The notes under the pieces were generated by a model. It had not been told where the DNA came from and ran no database searches. It saw nothing but the letters and a program-made list of their open reading frames with translations. From an uncultured Alphaproteobacteria bacterium (GTDB lineage: Bacteria > Pseudomonadota > Alphaproteobacteria > HIMB59 > GCA-002718135), in NCBI GenBank assembly GCA_902521315.1, contig CABYRH010000003.1:1-64000 (forward strand): 64,000 bases of DNA, written 5' to 3'. The translations under genes and the position numbers were made by a program. Of this stretch, positions 42,552 through 52,990 are shown piece after piece (position 1 is the first letter of the stretch; each line of letters begins with the position of its first letter).

Positions 42552-43279
42552 TTTTTTATTATTGATTGAATAGAATCATTCATTATTTTTAAATCAAATG
42601 GATTAGATAATCGATGATCACTATTTTTTAATAATTTTATTTGGATTTGATTTCCTTTAATTTTTTTTACTATTTTTTCTGGTATATCTGGAGTGACAAC
42701 ATTATCTTTTAGCCCTTGTATTAAAATTAATGGCTTATTCCATTTGAATTCTTTATTTAAAATTTTATTTTTTCTACCATCAACAATATATTTCTTTTTT
42801 ATAAGATAACTAAACCCGTAGGAGGAATATTTAATAATTCCTTTTTTCTTCATTTCTTGTTTTTTCTTTAAAGGGAGTTTTTTGTAAAACCCATCGATAT
42901 AATCAGGTGCTGCCGCTAGGCCAATTAATCCAGCAATTCTTTTTGGTCTTGCTTTGGCAGCTAAAAACATTAACCATCCACCCATACTGCTACCAACCAG
43001 AATTTGCTGTCCTTTTGCAATATTATCAATGATATCAATTAAGTCCTTCTTCCAATCTGAAATTGTAAAATCTTCGAATTTTCCATCAGATTTACCATGA
43101 CCACGGCATTCAAAACGGATAAACCGCAATTTATTTTTTCGCGCAAATCTTTCTAAAGACAAAGCTTTTTGACCACTCATATCTGAGTTAAGGCCATGGA
43201 TAAAGATGATACCAGGCCCTTTACCCTTTATAGATTTATAGCGAATTCTTTCTTTTTTCTTATTAATAAAGTAAGGCAT
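42548..43279 (-). CDS. Alpha/beta hydrolase
   Basis: A 243-residue single-domain serine hydrolase. The oxyanion-hole motif is FIHGLNSDMSG, the nucleophile elbow is GSSMGGW with Ser98, and a late GLKDNVVTP and SDHRLS likely supply the acid and His. The pattern FECRGHGKSDGKFEDFTISDW is typical of small cytosolic carboxylesterase/acylase-like proteins common in Alphaproteobacteria. The substrate is unknown. It is convergent with gltB and lies 30 bp from the divergent GT4 gene. Confidence 0.85.
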   Translation of the reverse strand: MPYFINKKKERIRYKSIKGKGPGIIFIHGLNSDMSGQKALSLERFARKNKLRFIRFECRGHGKSDGKFEDFTISDWKKDLIDIIDNIAKGQQILVGSSMGGWLMFLAAKARPKRIAGLIGLAAAPDYIDGFYKKLPLKKKQEMKKKGIIKYSSYGFSYLIKKKYIVDGRKNKILNKEFKWNKPLILIQGLKDNVVTPDIPEKIVKKIKGNQIQIKLLKNSDHRLSNPFDLKIMNDSIQSIIKN

Positions 43280-43309
43280 CTTTGATACAAATACTTATAT
43301 TTTAATAAA

Positions 43310-44437
43310 ATGTCATCATTTAATGTCGCTCAAATTCTTCCCTCTTTAGATTCAGGTGGTGTCGAAAGAGGCACTATTGAAGTTGCAAATTATTTATCTG
43401 AATTAAATTTAAAAAATAATATTATTTCCAATGGAGGGCGTTTAATTAAGGAAATTGATAAAAATTATACTGATCATTTTCAATTACCAGTTAACTCAAA
43501 AAATTTTTTTATTTATCCATTAATTGCTAATCAATTAAAAAAATTAATTTTTAATCAAAATATTAATGTTGTTCATGTACGATCAAGAGCACCAGCATGG
43601 ATTTTAAGTTTTATAAAAAATAGAAACTTCAAAACAATATCTACATTTCATAATGTGTATAGTGGTAATTCTTATTTTAAAAAAATCTATAATAAGCAAT
43701 TATCCAAAGTTGATCAGATTGTTGCTATTTCAAATTATGTAAAAAATGAAATTAGTAAAAAATACAATTTGGATTCAAATAAAATTAAAGTGATTAATAG
43801 AGGAGTTGATGTTAAATATTTTGAAAAACCAATTTTAGATTCTCAAATAGAAAATATAATAAATAAGTATCAAATTGATACCTCAAAAAATATTATTCTA
43901 TATCCTGCAAGGCTAACAAACTGGAAAGGTCAAATTGAGTTTTTAGATATATTTAATAAGATGCAAAATGATAATTTTTTACTTTATTTTGCAGGTGATA
44001 CAAAAAATCAATCTTATACAGAGAAACTACAAGATAAAATTCAAAGTTTTAACCTTGGTCATAAATGTAAGATTATAGGCAATCTACCAAGAGATGATTT
44101 GAAAACTTTATATTACCTATCATCAATTATTACCTCTTTTCCTTTACAAGCTGAAGGCTTTGGAAGAATTATAAGCGAAGCATTAATAATGAAAAAAAGG
44201 TTACTAGCCTTTAACTATGGTGGTGTTAAAGATCAGCTCAATAAATTAGATGATATTTATAAAGTAGATCCTCATAAATATAATGAAATAAACATAAAAC
44301 TTCAAAACATTATAAAAATAGACAAAGAAAAATTTTCTAATATTTCATTAGAAAGTAAAGACTATATATCAAAAACATTTTCAAAATACCAAATGGTACA
44401 AAGTTACGTAGACTTATATGAACAGCAGTCAATTTAA
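43310..44437 (+). CDS. Family 4 glycosyltransferase
   Basis: A GT-B enzyme of 375 residues. The N-terminus LPSLDSGGVERGTIEVANYL is the acceptor-side loop. The C-terminal donor domain has YPARLTNWKGQIEFL and the E-x7-E motif EGFGRIISEAL. Retaining GT4 enzymes build LPS core and other glycans from NDP-sugars. The 3' end overlaps the GT9 gene by 20 bp, so the two are co-translated and probably act on the same LPS core. The sugar is not predictable. Confidence 0.9.
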   Translation: MSSFNVAQILPSLDSGGVERGTIEVANYLSELNLKNNIISNGGRLIKEIDKNYTDHFQLPVNSKNFFIYPLIANQLKKLIFNQNINVVHVRSRAPAWILSFIKNRNFKTISTFHNVYSGNSYFKKIYNKQLSKVDQIVAISNYVKNEISKKYNLDSNKIKVINRGVDVKYFEKPILDSQIENIINKYQIDTSKNIILYPARLTNWKGQIEFLDIFNKMQNDNFLLYFAGDTKNQSYTEKLQDKIQSFNLGHKCKIIGNLPRDDLKTLYYLSSIITSFPLQAEGFGRIISEALIMKKRLLAFNYGGVKDQLNKLDDIYKVDPHKYNEINIKLQNIIKIDKEKFSNISLESKDYISKTFSKYQMVQSYVDLYEQQSI

Positions 44438-45353
44438 CAAAATACTAGTTGTAAAGCATGGATCACTTGGTGATATTGCATTTTCTATACTTGCTATGGC
44501 ATCAATTAAGCAGTTTTTTAGTAATGCCACTATTGACTTGCTCACTGAAGAAAAATACGCAAATTTTTTAAGAAATTCAAATTATTTTAATTCGATTTTT
44601 AAAGATAATAGAAAAGGAATAATTGATTCACTTAAGGTTATATTAAAAATTAATCAAAATAAATACGATCTAATCATAGATTTACAGAATTCTAAAAGAA
44701 CAAATAATTATTGGTCACTCTTAAAATTTATTTCAGAAGTAAAAGTTAACGGATCTCGTTCTAATTGTGATATTCAATATGTAATTCCTCCACAAGGAAC
44801 TGAATCTCCACAACAAGGTTTATACAATCAACTAAAGTTACTTGGAGTAAATGAAATTTATCAAAATGTAGATTGGCTTTCCAGAGATATTACGGCAATT
44901 AATGAAGATAAAATAATCTTAATGATACCTGGTGTTTCTAAATCAGGTAAGGACAAGCAATGGTCACCAGATAAATTTGCAATACTTGCAAGTACTCTAG
45001 AAAAAAAAGGATATCATATTTGTGTTATTGGGCAAAAATCAGATAAAGAAACAGTAGAAACGATCAATAATGCATGCCATAAGGTTATTGATTTAAGTGA
45101 TAAATCACCTCCTGAAATCATCTATTCCATCGCTAAAAAAAGTGATTTAATAATTAGTAATGATACTGGTCCAGGTCATATAGCAGCTTTAAGTAATTCA
45201 CCTATCCTTTTTTTAGCTAAAGATAATGTTATCTCAAAATCAAACTTATCTGAATATAAAAATGCTTATACGATTCTCACCGATACAATGGACTCAATTT
45301 CAGTAAAAAAAGTTTTAGATTTTTTACAAGATAGTAAATTAATCAATAAATGA
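44418..45353 (+). CDS. Family 9 glycosyltransferase (heptosyltransferase-like)
   Basis: A 311-residue GT-B enzyme of the ADP-heptose:LPS heptosyltransferase family. It has the N-terminal VVKHGSLGDIAFSILAM, the donor region MIPGVSKSGKDKQWSPDKFA and the family-typical SNDTGPGHIAALS. It would extend the LPS inner core. It overlaps the GT4 gene upstream by 20 bp and the convergent GT9 gene by 15 bp. Confidence 0.9.
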   Translation: MNSSQFNKILVVKHGSLGDIAFSILAMASIKQFFSNATIDLLTEEKYANFLRNSNYFNSIFKDNRKGIIDSLKVILKINQNKYDLIIDLQNSKRTNNYWSLLKFISEVKVNGSRSNCDIQYVIPPQGTESPQQGLYNQLKLLGVNEIYQNVDWLSRDITAINEDKIILMIPGVSKSGKDKQWSPDKFAILASTLEKKGYHICVIGQKSDKETVETINNACHKVIDLSDKSPPEIIYSIAKKSDLIISNDTGPGHIAALSNSPILFLAKDNVISKSNLSEYKNAYTILTDTMDSISVKKVLDFLQDSKLINK

Positions 45354-46346
45354 AATTAATTCTTTTTCTAAATTTTGGTTGTTAGAGAATAGTTTAGTAT
45401 ATTTTTTCTTCCACGGTGCATATTCTTCTGCAATCATACCTGGAAGATTATCTGAATCATAAATAACACAAAGTTTCGTTTCAGAAAGTGATGCAATATG
45501 TGTGCATCCACATTCAGGTGTAATTACATATGTTGAAGAATTTATTATTGATGTCCAATTATCAAAATTTAATTGATCTAAGATTAAAATATTATTTATA
45601 CTTTTAAGATTTTCAAACTCTTCATTAGTAATAATTTCATATTTTTTAAATATTTCATAGAATACATTTTTTGATGTTCCATCAGTTGTCATTACAATAT
45701 TGATTTTCAAATTTTTAAGATTGTCTAATAGATTGATAAAATTTTCTTCTGAAAAATATTTATTGATCCATTTTGAAGATAAATGAATTAAGCATAATTT
45801 TTTAGAACTAAATTCTATTTTATTAAATCCAAATTCATTCTTAATCTCTGAATTATTATTATAATTTAATCCATTTTTAATAACCAACTCCATCATAATT
45901 TCTGTTTGATGAATTGGGATTTTTTTTGAATATCTTAATTGCCGATCGATAATTAAGCAGTGAGTAAAAAAGATTTTACCCAAAATTCTATCAAAAAATT
46001 TACTCATGTAATTATTTTTGTATCGAGATTTAAAAATTAACAATGACTTTATTTTACTTTTAGAAAAAATTGATATTAATATACTATTTATACCAGGACT
46101 AAATGTGAAAATATAATCGTAATTTTCATTTCTTAATTTTGAAATTATTTTTAAGACTTGATAAAATTTATCTTGAAGTAAAAAAATTTTGTTAATAGGT
46201 TTATAGTTTTTACATATTTTTTGATTTTTTTGAGAACATACAATATCAATTTTATAATCCTGATTAGCTTCTTTTAGTCCTTGAACAACTGGAAGAGTAA
46301 GGATCATATCTCCCATTTTATCATTTCTAACTAAACAAATTTTCAT
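45339..46346 (-). CDS. Family 9 glycosyltransferase, divergent donor motif
   Basis: A second GT9 protein (335 residues) on the opposite strand. The N-terminus CLVRNDKMGDMILTLPVVQGL is the heptosyltransferase pattern with the general-base Asp. The C-terminal family motif, usually (D/N)(S/T)GPxH, reads TPECGCTHIASLS, with Glu-Cys instead of Asp-Ser/Thr; other GT9 landmarks such as LIHLSSKW are present. It likely adds heptose or another sugar to the LPS core. Its start lies 156 bp from infC, divergent. Confidence 0.85.
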   Translation of the reverse strand: MKICLVRNDKMGDMILTLPVVQGLKEANQDYKIDIVCSQKNQKICKNYKPINKIFLLQDKFYQVLKIISKLRNENYDYIFTFSPGINSILISIFSKSKIKSLLIFKSRYKNNYMSKFFDRILGKIFFTHCLIIDRQLRYSKKIPIHQTEIMMELVIKNGLNYNNNSEIKNEFGFNKIEFSSKKLCLIHLSSKWINKYFSEENFINLLDNLKNLKINIVMTTDGTSKNVFYEIFKKYEIITNEEFENLKSINNILILDQLNFDNWTSIINSSTYVITPECGCTHIASLSETKLCVIYDSDNLPGMIAEEYAPWKKKYTKLFSNNQNLEKELISFID

Positions 46347-46398
46347 AAAGTGTATTTAATAACTTAAAAAACAGTTTATATTTTTTAAAATCAGCCCT

Positions 46399-46412
46399 TG
46401 AATTTAAATTCA
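46399..46412. repeat. 14-bp perfect palindrome in the GT9/infC intergenic region
   Basis: TGAATTTAAATTCA is a perfect palindrome 25 bp upstream of the candidate infC -35 box, in the 156-bp divergent gap. It could bind a dimeric regulator. AT-only palindromes also arise readily in such DNA, so significance is uncertain. Confidence 0.3.
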
Positions 46413-46436
46413 TTTGAGATTATATCCTAACAAAAT

Positions 46437-46466
46437 ATGACAAAAGACTTAATTTCCTAATATGCT
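46437..46466 (+). promoter_or_regulatory. Candidate sigma-70 promoter of infC-rpmI-rplT
   Basis: ATGACA (46437-46442) and TATGCT (46461-46466) are 18 bp apart. Transcription would start near 46473, giving a leader of about 30 bases before the infC start. The position is right for the first gene of a ribosomal operon. The match is fair, not strong. Confidence 0.42.
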
Positions 46467-46502
46467 ATTAAATAATAGCTTTAACTTAATCTCTATATAA
46501 TT

Positions 46503-47042
46503 TTGGCTGTAAATTTCAAAACAAAGAAAAATACTGGTCCGAGAATTAATGAGCAGATTACTGCAAGTGAAGTCAGACTAATATCAAGTAGTGGTAAACA
46601 AATGGGGATATTAAGCATTCGTGAAGCTTTAATTCAAGCAGAAGATGAGGGTTTTGATTTAGTTGAAGTCTCTCCTGAAGCTAATCCACCAGTTTGTAAA
46701 ATTATAGATTATGGTAAATTAAAATATAGAGAGCAAAAAAGTAAGAAAGAAGCAAAAAAGAAACAAAAAACAATTGAAGTCAAAGAGATTAAAATGAGAC
46801 CTGGAATTGACACGCACGATTATAATGTTAAAATTAAAGCACTCTCAAAGTTTATAGGTGGTGGTAATAAAGTTAAAGTCTCTATGCGTTTCAGAGGACG
46901 TGAAATGGAGCATCAAAATTTAGGCTTTGATCTTCTAAAAAAACTAACTTCAGAAGTTGAAGAATATGCAAAAGTTGAAGTAGCTCCTAAGTTTGAGGGA
47001 AGACAAATAATGATGATACTTGTCCCTCAAGTTGCTAAATAA
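46503..47042 (+). CDS. infC: Translation initiation factor IF-3
   Basis: IF-3 binds the 30S subunit and rejects non-standard starts. The 179 residues have the N-domain GPRINEQITASEVRLI, LVEVSPEANPPVCKI and DYGKLKYREQK, and the C-domain KEIKMRPGIDTHDYNVK and RFRGREMEH. No ATG lies near the conserved N-terminus. The start is TTG at 46503 or ATT at 46500, in the context ATT-TTG-GCT, and no Shine-Dalgarno is visible. E. coli infC uses AUU for autoregulation by IF-3 discrimination, so the same control is likely here. Confidence 0.96.
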   Translation: MAVNFKTKKNTGPRINEQITASEVRLISSSGKQMGILSIREALIQAEDEGFDLVEVSPEANPPVCKIIDYGKLKYREQKSKKEAKKKQKTIEVKEIKMRPGIDTHDYNVKIKALSKFIGGGNKVKVSMRFRGREMEHQNLGFDLLKKLTSEVEEYAKVEVAPKFEGRQIMMILVPQVAK

Positions 47043-47078
47043 TTCTAAATATTGCAAAATACTCAATTATCAGTATAA

Positions 47079-47112
47079 GCCTAACAAACTTGTTATGGCC
47101 TGCGGGGCAGCC
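47079..47112 (+). promoter_or_regulatory. Structured rpmI-rplT leader with two mutually exclusive hairpins
   Basis: In the 102-bp infC-rpmI gap, hairpin A pairs 47079-47086 with 47091-47099 (eight pairs, one bulge at 47096). Hairpin B pairs 47097-47103 with 47107-47112 (six mostly GC pairs, bulge at 47100, loop GGG). Both need bases 47097-47099, so only one can form. No T-tract follows hairpin B. This looks like a switch, perhaps for L20 or L35 autoregulation as known in other bacteria; the regulator is inference. Confidence 0.45.
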
Positions 47113-47144
47113 TAACGGGTAAACTTATAATATAGGAGATAGTA

Positions 47145-47345
47145 ATGCCCAAGCTTAAAACTAAGAGTAGTTTAAAAAAAAGATTTTCTAGAACAGGTAC
47201 TGGTAAAATTAAATTTAAACCTGCTGGAAAGAGACATGGAATGAGTAAACGTTCCAATAAATTTATTCGTAACACGAAAAGATCTGCAATTATGTCACCA
47301 GGTGATTCTGCTTTGATTGATCATATGTTACCATACAACAAGTAA
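47145..47345 (+). CDS. rpmI: 50S ribosomal protein L35
   Basis: A 66-residue basic protein of the large subunit: [14 protein letters not shown], the [16 protein letters not shown] core and a C-terminal lysine. An AGGAG Shine-Dalgarno precedes the ATG, unlike most genes of the window. It lies between infC and rplT in the universal order. Confidence 0.98.
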   Translation: MPKLKTKSSLKKRFSRTGTGKIKFKPAGKRHGMSKRSNKFIRNTKRSAIMSPGDSALIDHMLPYNK

Positions 47346-47355
47346 GGGGAAATCA

Positions 47356-47709
47356 ATGGCAAGAGTATCACGAGGTGTTACAGCAAGAGCTAGACACAAA
47401 AAAGTACTTAAAAGAGCAAAAGGTTATTACGGTAGAAGAAAAAATGTTTTTCGAGTTGCTGTGCAGGCTGTCGAAAGAGGTATGCAATATGCTTATAGAG
47501 ATCGTAAAAAAAGAAAAAGTGATTTTAGGGGTTTATGGATTCAAAGAATCAATGCTGGTGTTAGACTTCATGGTTTAACATATTCGCAATTTATATCTGG
47601 TCTTAAAAAATCATCTATTGAAATAGATAGAAAGATTTTAGCGGATCTTGCAGTTAACCAGCCAGAGGCTTTTAAAGCTTTAGTTGATAAAGCTCAATCT
47701 GCTAGATAA
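47356..47709 (+). CDS. rplT: 50S ribosomal protein L20
   Basis: The 117-residue assembly protein L20: [47 protein letters not shown], then [19 protein letters not shown]. The start at 47356 is chosen because it gives the universal N-terminus and follows an AAGGGGA ribosome-binding site; an in-frame ATG 39 bp upstream lies inside rpmI. L20 is a known autoregulator of infC-rpmI-rplT operons elsewhere. Confidence 0.98.
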   Translation: MARVSRGVTARARHKKVLKRAKGYYGRRKNVFRVAVQAVERGMQYAYRDRKKRKSDFRGLWIQRINAGVRLHGLTYSQFISGLKKSSIEIDRKILADLAVNQPEAFKALVDKAQSAR

Positions 47710-47738
47710 TTTTAATTAATAAAATATAATAGATATTG

Positions 47739-48797
47739 ATGGCATTTGCTGAAAATAAAATTGATGTTCTAAAAAAAATTAAAGCTTCAAAATCCTTCGA
47801 AGATTTAGAAAAACTTCGACTATATTATCTAGGTAAGAAAGGATTAATACCTGACGCTTTAAAAGGATTAGGTTCTTTGTCGATTGAAGAAAAAAAATCG
47901 AAAGGACAGGAATTAAATATTATTAAAAAAGAAATTGAAGAAGGTATTAAAAACCAAAGAACAGAAATTGAAAATATTGAAATTTCAAACAAGATTAATT
48001 TAGAATCAATTGATGTTACTCTACCACCTAATATTTCTGAAAAAGGAAAAATACACCCAATTAGTCAAACAATATTTAATATTATAGAAATTTTTGGAAA
48101 TTTAAATTATGCAGTGGAAACAGGTCCAGATATAGAAACAGATTTTAATAATTTTACAGCTTTAAATATCCCAGAACATCATCCAGCAAGAGAAATGCAG
48201 GATACTTTTTATGTTCAGGATAATGGAGACAAAAATGTTCTTCGAACCCATACCAGTCCTGTTCAAGTGAGAACTATGCTTAACACAAAACCACCTATTA
48301 AAATTATTGTGCCTGGCAGAACTTATAGAAGTGACTCAGATGCTACACATGCTCCTATGTTTCATCAGGTAGAAGGTTTAGTCGTTGATACAAGTTCTAC
48401 TATGGTTGATTTAAAATCAACACTCGTTTCATTCTTAGAAGAATTTTTCGAAGTAAAAAACTTACAATACCGTTTTCGCCCTAGTTACTTTCCTTTTACC
48501 GAGCCTAGTGCAGAAATGGATGTAGCGTATACCAAAGTAAATAATAAAATTAAAATTGGTGAAGGAGATAAATGGTTAGAAATATTGGGTTGTGGAATGG
48601 TCAATCCTATAGTTTTAGATAATTGTAATATCGATTCAAAACAGTTTCAGGGTTTTGCTTTTGGTATGGGAATTGAGCGTTTGTCGATGCTTAAATATGG
48701 CATTACAGATTTAAGAAGTTTTTTTGATCCAAATTATAGATGGCTGGATCATTATGGTTTTAGTATTTTGGATAACCAAACACGATCAGGGCTATAA
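47739..48797 (+). CDS. pheS: Phenylalanyl-tRNA synthetase alpha subunit
   Basis: The catalytic alpha chain of the (alpha beta)2 PheRS. An N-terminal coiled-coil (about 1-85) is followed by the class II core: motif 2 TYRSDSDATHAPMFHQVEG, FTEPSAEMDV, and motif 3 GFAFGMGIERLSML. ATG 47739 is chosen; a TTG directly before it would add one residue. The length of 352 is slightly longer than E. coli (327). It abuts pheT with no gap. Confidence 0.97.
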   Translation: MAFAENKIDVLKKIKASKSFEDLEKLRLYYLGKKGLIPDALKGLGSLSIEEKKSKGQELNIIKKEIEEGIKNQRTEIENIEISNKINLESIDVTLPPNISEKGKIHPISQTIFNIIEIFGNLNYAVETGPDIETDFNNFTALNIPEHHPAREMQDTFYVQDNGDKNVLRTHTSPVQVRTMLNTKPPIKIIVPGRTYRSDSDATHAPMFHQVEGLVVDTSSTMVDLKSTLVSFLEEFFEVKNLQYRFRPSYFPFTEPSAEMDVAYTKVNNKIKIGEGDKWLEILGCGMVNPIVLDNCNIDSKQFQGFAFGMGIERLSMLKYGITDLRSFFDPNYRWLDHYGFSILDNQTRSGL

Positions 48798-51188
48798 ATG
48801 AAATTTACACTAGACTGGCTAAAAGATCATTTAGATACTTCTGAAAATTTAAATACCATAACAGATACTTTAACCAATATTGGTTTAGAGATTGAAAGTG
48901 TAGAAGATAAATCAGAAATATTTAAGAATTTTACAGTAGCTAAAGTTTTAAAAGCAGAAAAACATCCAGATGCAGATAAGCTTAAAGTATGTCAGGTTGA
49001 AACAATAAATGGAAATTATCAAGTTGTGTGTGGTGCTCCAAATGCAAAAGAAGGCATGCTTGGAATTTTTGCGCCAGAAAATAGTTATATTCCTGGAACT
49101 GACTTACATTTAAAAAAAACTAAAATTAGAGGAGTTGAGTCTTGCGGAATGCTTGTCTCAGAAAGAGAGATGGGTATTTCTGATGAACATGATGGAATTA
49201 TTGAAGTAAAAGATAATTATAAAATTGGTGATTTATTTAGTAAAATTTTTGCAATAGATGAACCTATTATTGAAATTAATTTAACTCCAAATAGATCTGA
49301 CTGTTTATCGGTCAGAGGTATCGCAAGAGATTTAGCGGCAGCAGGAATTGGTAAATTAAAAGACATAAATTATAAAAAATCAAAAGAATCATTCAAAAGT
49401 CCAATTACGTGGAAAAAAGAATTTCAAAATAATAATCTATGTCCTGGAGTAGCAGGTCGATATTTTAAAAATGTCAAAAATGCAGAAAGCCCTAAATGGC
49501 TTCAAGATAGATTAACTGCAATCGGATTAAGGCCTATTTCAGCTCTTGTTGACATTACAAATTACATTACATTTGACTTGGGAAGACCGCTACATGTTTA
49601 TGATGCTGACAAAGTTTCAGGCAATTTAAAAATGCGACTAGCCAATAAAAATGAACAGTGTCTAGCACTAAATGAAGTTAATTATAAATGTGATAGTGAT
49701 ATGATTGTAATTTCTGATGATGAAAATAAACTTCATGGAATTGGCGGGGTCATGGGTGGCTTTGATAGTGGTTGTAGTATGGAAACCAAAAATGTTTTTC
49801 TAGAAGTTGCGTTATTTGATCCAGTTTCTGTCACTAAAACTGGAAGAAAACTTAATCTTCAAAGTGATGCACGTTACCGTTTTGAAAGAGGGATAGATAC
49901 TGACTCCATCTATTGGGGTGTAGATGCTGCAACTCAAATGATTTTAGAATTATGTGGTGGTGAAGTTAGTGAATTTGTCTCTTCAGAAATTAATATAGAA
50001 AAAAGTAAACCATTTATGTTTGATACAAATAAAGTGAAGACTTTCGGTGGAATAGAAATCAATAATGAGGAACAAGAAAAAATTTTAGTTTCACTTGGTT
50101 TTTCTGTTAATGAAAAAAAATCAAAATTTGAAATTCAAAGCCCTACTTTTAGACCAGATATTGTTGGTGAGGCAGATATAGTAGAGGAAATAATTAGAAT
50201 TTATGGTTATAATAAAATTCCTCTTAAAAAAGTAACTAATCAAGAAGAAAAAAAGCAGATTTTAAATACCAAAACAAAAACATTTTATAAAAGTAAAAAA
50301 ATTATGGCTCTGAATGGATATTCTGAAGTTGTAACTTGGTCGTTTATGGATGAAAATAATGCAAAAATTATATCAGATGAAATAATTAGTTTAAAAAATC
50401 CTATAAGTACCGATTTAAATACGATGAGACCATCTACGCTTCCAAATTTATTAGAAGCAATCAATCAAAATAAATCCAGAATGTATCTAAGAGCAAAAAT
50501 ATTTGAAGTAGGTCCAAATTTTTCTAAATCACTACCTGACCAACAAGAAAATGTTGCCACTGCTATAGCTTATGGCTCATCTGATGAACAAAATTGGTTA
50601 TCAAATAAAAAAAATATTGATGTCTTTAGTATAAAGGCTGATTTATTTGCTATTTTAGCTGATTTAAACGTACCTATAGATAATTTGATATATGAAAAAT
50701 TAGAAGGTAAAATTTATCATCCTGGCAAATCATCTTCTTTGAGGCTTGGGAAAAATAAAATAGCTAATTTTGGAGAACTACATCCAGTTCTATTAAAAAC
50801 AATGGATGTTAATTTGAAGGTATTTGGTTTTGAAATATATTTGGAGAATATTTCACAATTTCAAGAGAATAAATCTTTTTCAAAAGGAGGTTTTGCTAAT
50901 AATCCTTATCAAATGGTTGAAAGAGACTTTGCCTTTCTTTTCCCAAAAGAAGTAAGGGCTGGTGAGATAATTAAAAAAGTAAAAAAAATAGATAAAAATA
51001 TAATTCAAAACGTAACGATATTTGATGTTTATGAGGGTGATAAACTTCCAGAAAATAAAAAAAGTATTGCTTTTAGGGTTTTACTACAACCTCAGGATAA
51101 AACCTTCAACGATCAAGAAATTGAAGAATTATCTCAAAAAATAATTGAGGAAATATCTAAATCTTTTGATGCATCTATAAGAAAATAA
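48798..51188 (+). CDS. pheT: Phenylalanyl-tRNA synthetase beta subunit
   Basis: The 796-residue beta chain holding the editing site. In order: tRNA-binding EMAP-like domain (about 40-150, [24 protein letters not shown]), the B3/B4 editing domain ([25 protein letters not shown] in two parts), B5 ([24 protein letters not shown]), the catalytic-like core and the C-terminal FDX anticodon domain ([13 protein letters not shown]). It is a complete protein. The stop shares one base with the lepA start (TAATG). Confidence 0.97.
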   Translation: MKFTLDWLKDHLDTSENLNTITDTLTNIGLEIESVEDKSEIFKNFTVAKVLKAEKHPDADKLKVCQVETINGNYQVVCGAPNAKEGMLGIFAPENSYIPGTDLHLKKTKIRGVESCGMLVSEREMGISDEHDGIIEVKDNYKIGDLFSKIFAIDEPIIEINLTPNRSDCLSVRGIARDLAAAGIGKLKDINYKKSKESFKSPITWKKEFQNNNLCPGVAGRYFKNVKNAESPKWLQDRLTAIGLRPISALVDITNYITFDLGRPLHVYDADKVSGNLKMRLANKNEQCLALNEVNYKCDSDMIVISDDENKLHGIGGVMGGFDSGCSMETKNVFLEVALFDPVSVTKTGRKLNLQSDARYRFERGIDTDSIYWGVDAATQMILELCGGEVSEFVSSEINIEKSKPFMFDTNKVKTFGGIEINNEEQEKILVSLGFSVNEKKSKFEIQSPTFRPDIVGEADIVEEIIRIYGYNKIPLKKVTNQEEKKQILNTKTKTFYKSKKIMALNGYSEVVTWSFMDENNAKIISDEIISLKNPISTDLNTMRPSTLPNLLEAINQNKSRMYLRAKIFEVGPNFSKSLPDQQENVATAIAYGSSDEQNWLSNKKNIDVFSIKADLFAILADLNVPIDNLIYEKLEGKIYHPGKSSSLRLGKNKIANFGELHPVLLKTMDVNLKVFGFEIYLENISQFQENKSFSKGGFANNPYQMVERDFAFLFPKEVRAGEIIKKVKKIDKNIIQNVTIFDVYEGDKLPENKKSIAFRVLLQPQDKTFNDQEIEELSQKIIEEISKSFDASIRK

Positions 51189-52990
51189 TGACAGAACTTA
51201 GTTCTATTCGTAATTTCTCAATTGTTGCTCATATTGATCACGGAAAATCAACATTAGCCGATAGGCTTATACAGTTTTGTGGAGGTTTAACTGACAGGGA
51301 GATGAAAGAGCAGGTTTTAGATTCTATGGAATTAGAAAGAGAAAGAGGTATTACGATTAAAGCTCAAACAGTTAGACTTTCTTACAAATCAAATGATGGT
51401 ATGACCTACATACTTAATATTATTGACACTCCAGGGCATGTTGATTTCTCGTATGAGGTATCAAGATCTTTAGCAGCATGTGAGGGATCTTTATTAATAG
51501 TTGATTCTACACAGGGTGTTGAAGCTCAAACATTAGCTAATGCGTATCAGGCGATTAATAATGATCATGAAATTTTACCTGTTCTAAATAAAATTGACCT
51601 TCCTTCTTCTGAGCCAGATAAAATAAAATCACAAATTGAAGATGTGCTAGGAATTGAAACTGACAATGCTTCTCTTGTTTCAGCTAAAACAGGTGTTGGG
51701 ATAGAAGATTTATTAAATAAAATCATAACACTGCTCCCATCGCCATCAGGTGAAATAAGTAAAGAATTGAAATGTATGTTGGTTGATAGTTGGTATGACA
51801 GTTATCTTGGTGTTGTAGTTCTTGTAAGAGTTATAAATGGAGAACTAAAAAAAGGTCAAAAAATAAGATTTATGGCAACAGGCGCCACATATACAATTGA
51901 TAGAGTAGGTATATTTTCTCCTAAGGCCACTGAAGTTGATACACTTGGACCTGGTGAAATTGGCTTCATAAATTCTGGTATTAAAAGTGTTTCTGATTGT
52001 AAAGTTGGTGATACAATAACAGATGATAAGCTTCCAACCGAAGAAGTTCTCCCAGGTTTTAAACCATCCCAACCAGTAGTTTTTTGTGGAATGTTTCCTA
52101 TCGATTCTGATGACTATGAGCACATGCGAGATAGTATGTCAAAGTTAGCTTTAAATGATTCAAGTTTTTCTTATGAACCTGAAGTAAGTCCTGCTTTAGG
52201 TTATGGTTTTCGCTGCGGTTTTTTAGGTTTATTACATTTAGAAATTATTAGAGATCGGTTTGAAAGAGAATTTAATTTAGAACTCGTAACTACTGCACCA
52301 TCAGTTGTTTACAAAATATTAATGAAAGATGGATCAACTGTAAATCTACACAATCCTACCGATATGCCAGATCCAGTGAAAATAGAAAATATTTCAGAAC
52401 CTTGGATAAAGGCTACAATAATTGTACCTGAAGAATTTTTAGGATCAGTTCTAGAATTATGCACTTCTAAAAGGGGTATTCAACTAAATATGAGTTATGC
52501 AGGTAATAGACCTTTAGTAGAGTACAAACTTCCTTTGAATGAAGTCGTATTTGATTTTTATGATAGATTAAAATCAATTACTAAAGGTTATGCAAGTTTT
52601 GATTATGAAATTACAGGTTATGAAGTTAATAATTTAGTTAAAGTAGGTATACTTATAAATGGAGATCCAGTTGATGCACTATCTTTAATTGTTCACAAAG
52701 ATAGATCTGAACAAAGAGGTAGAGCATTGTGTGAGAGGTTAAAAGATTTAATACCTAGACAACAATTTAAGGTTGCAATTCAAGCAGCTATTGGTGGTAA
52801 AGTAATCGCACGAGAAACAGTAGCATCATTTAGAAAAGACGTAACACAAAAACTGTATGGTGGTGATGTAACTAGGAAGAATAAACTTCTGGATAAACAA
52901 AAAAAAGGTAAGAAAAGAATGAGACAATTTGGAAAAGTTGATATACCGCAAAATACTTTTCTAAACGCTTTAAAAATGAATGATAATTAA
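51188..52990 (+). CDS. lepA: Elongation factor 4 (LepA) GTPase
   Basis: A ribosome-associated GTPase of 600 residues related to EF-G. G1 is [14 protein letters not shown], switch II is [28 protein letters not shown] is G4 and SAKTG is G5. The LepA-specific C-terminal domain ends in [24 protein letters not shown]. It follows pheT directly and converges with the membrane-protein gene (4-bp overlap). Confidence 0.98.
   Translation: MTELSSIRNFSIVAHIDHGKSTLADRLIQFCGGLTDREMKEQVLDSMELERERGITIKAQTVRLSYKSNDGMTYILNIIDTPGHVDFSYEVSRSLAACEGSLLIVDSTQGVEAQTLANAYQAINNDHEILPVLNKIDLPSSEPDKIKSQIEDVLGIETDNASLVSAKTGVGIEDLLNKIITLLPSPSGEISKELKCMLVDSWYDSYLGVVVLVRVINGELKKGQKIRFMATGATYTIDRVGIFSPKATEVDTLGPGEIGFINSGIKSVSDCKVGDTITDDKLPTEEVLPGFKPSQPVVFCGMFPIDSDDYEHMRDSMSKLALNDSSFSYEPEVSPALGYGFRCGFLGLLHLEIIRDRFEREFNLELVTTAPSVVYKILMKDGSTVNLHNPTDMPDPVKIENISEPWIKATIIVPEEFLGSVLELCTSKRGIQLNMSYAGNRPLVEYKLPLNEVVFDFYDRLKSITKGYASFDYEITGYEVNNLVKVGILINGDPVDALSLIVHKDRSEQRGRALCERLKDLIPRQQFKVAIQAAIGGKVIARETVASFRKDVTQKLYGGDVTRKNKLLDKQKKGKKRMRQFGKVDIPQNTFLNALKMNDN

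Noticed and set aside
47097-47112. Hairpin B as a Rho-independent terminator after infC
   Set aside because: No T-tract follows; instead a Shine-Dalgarno and rpmI come soon after.
47317-47355. Longer L20 start
   Set aside because: The upstream ATG lies inside rpmI and the extra 13 residues are absent from L20; the 47356 ATG has its own ribosome-binding site.
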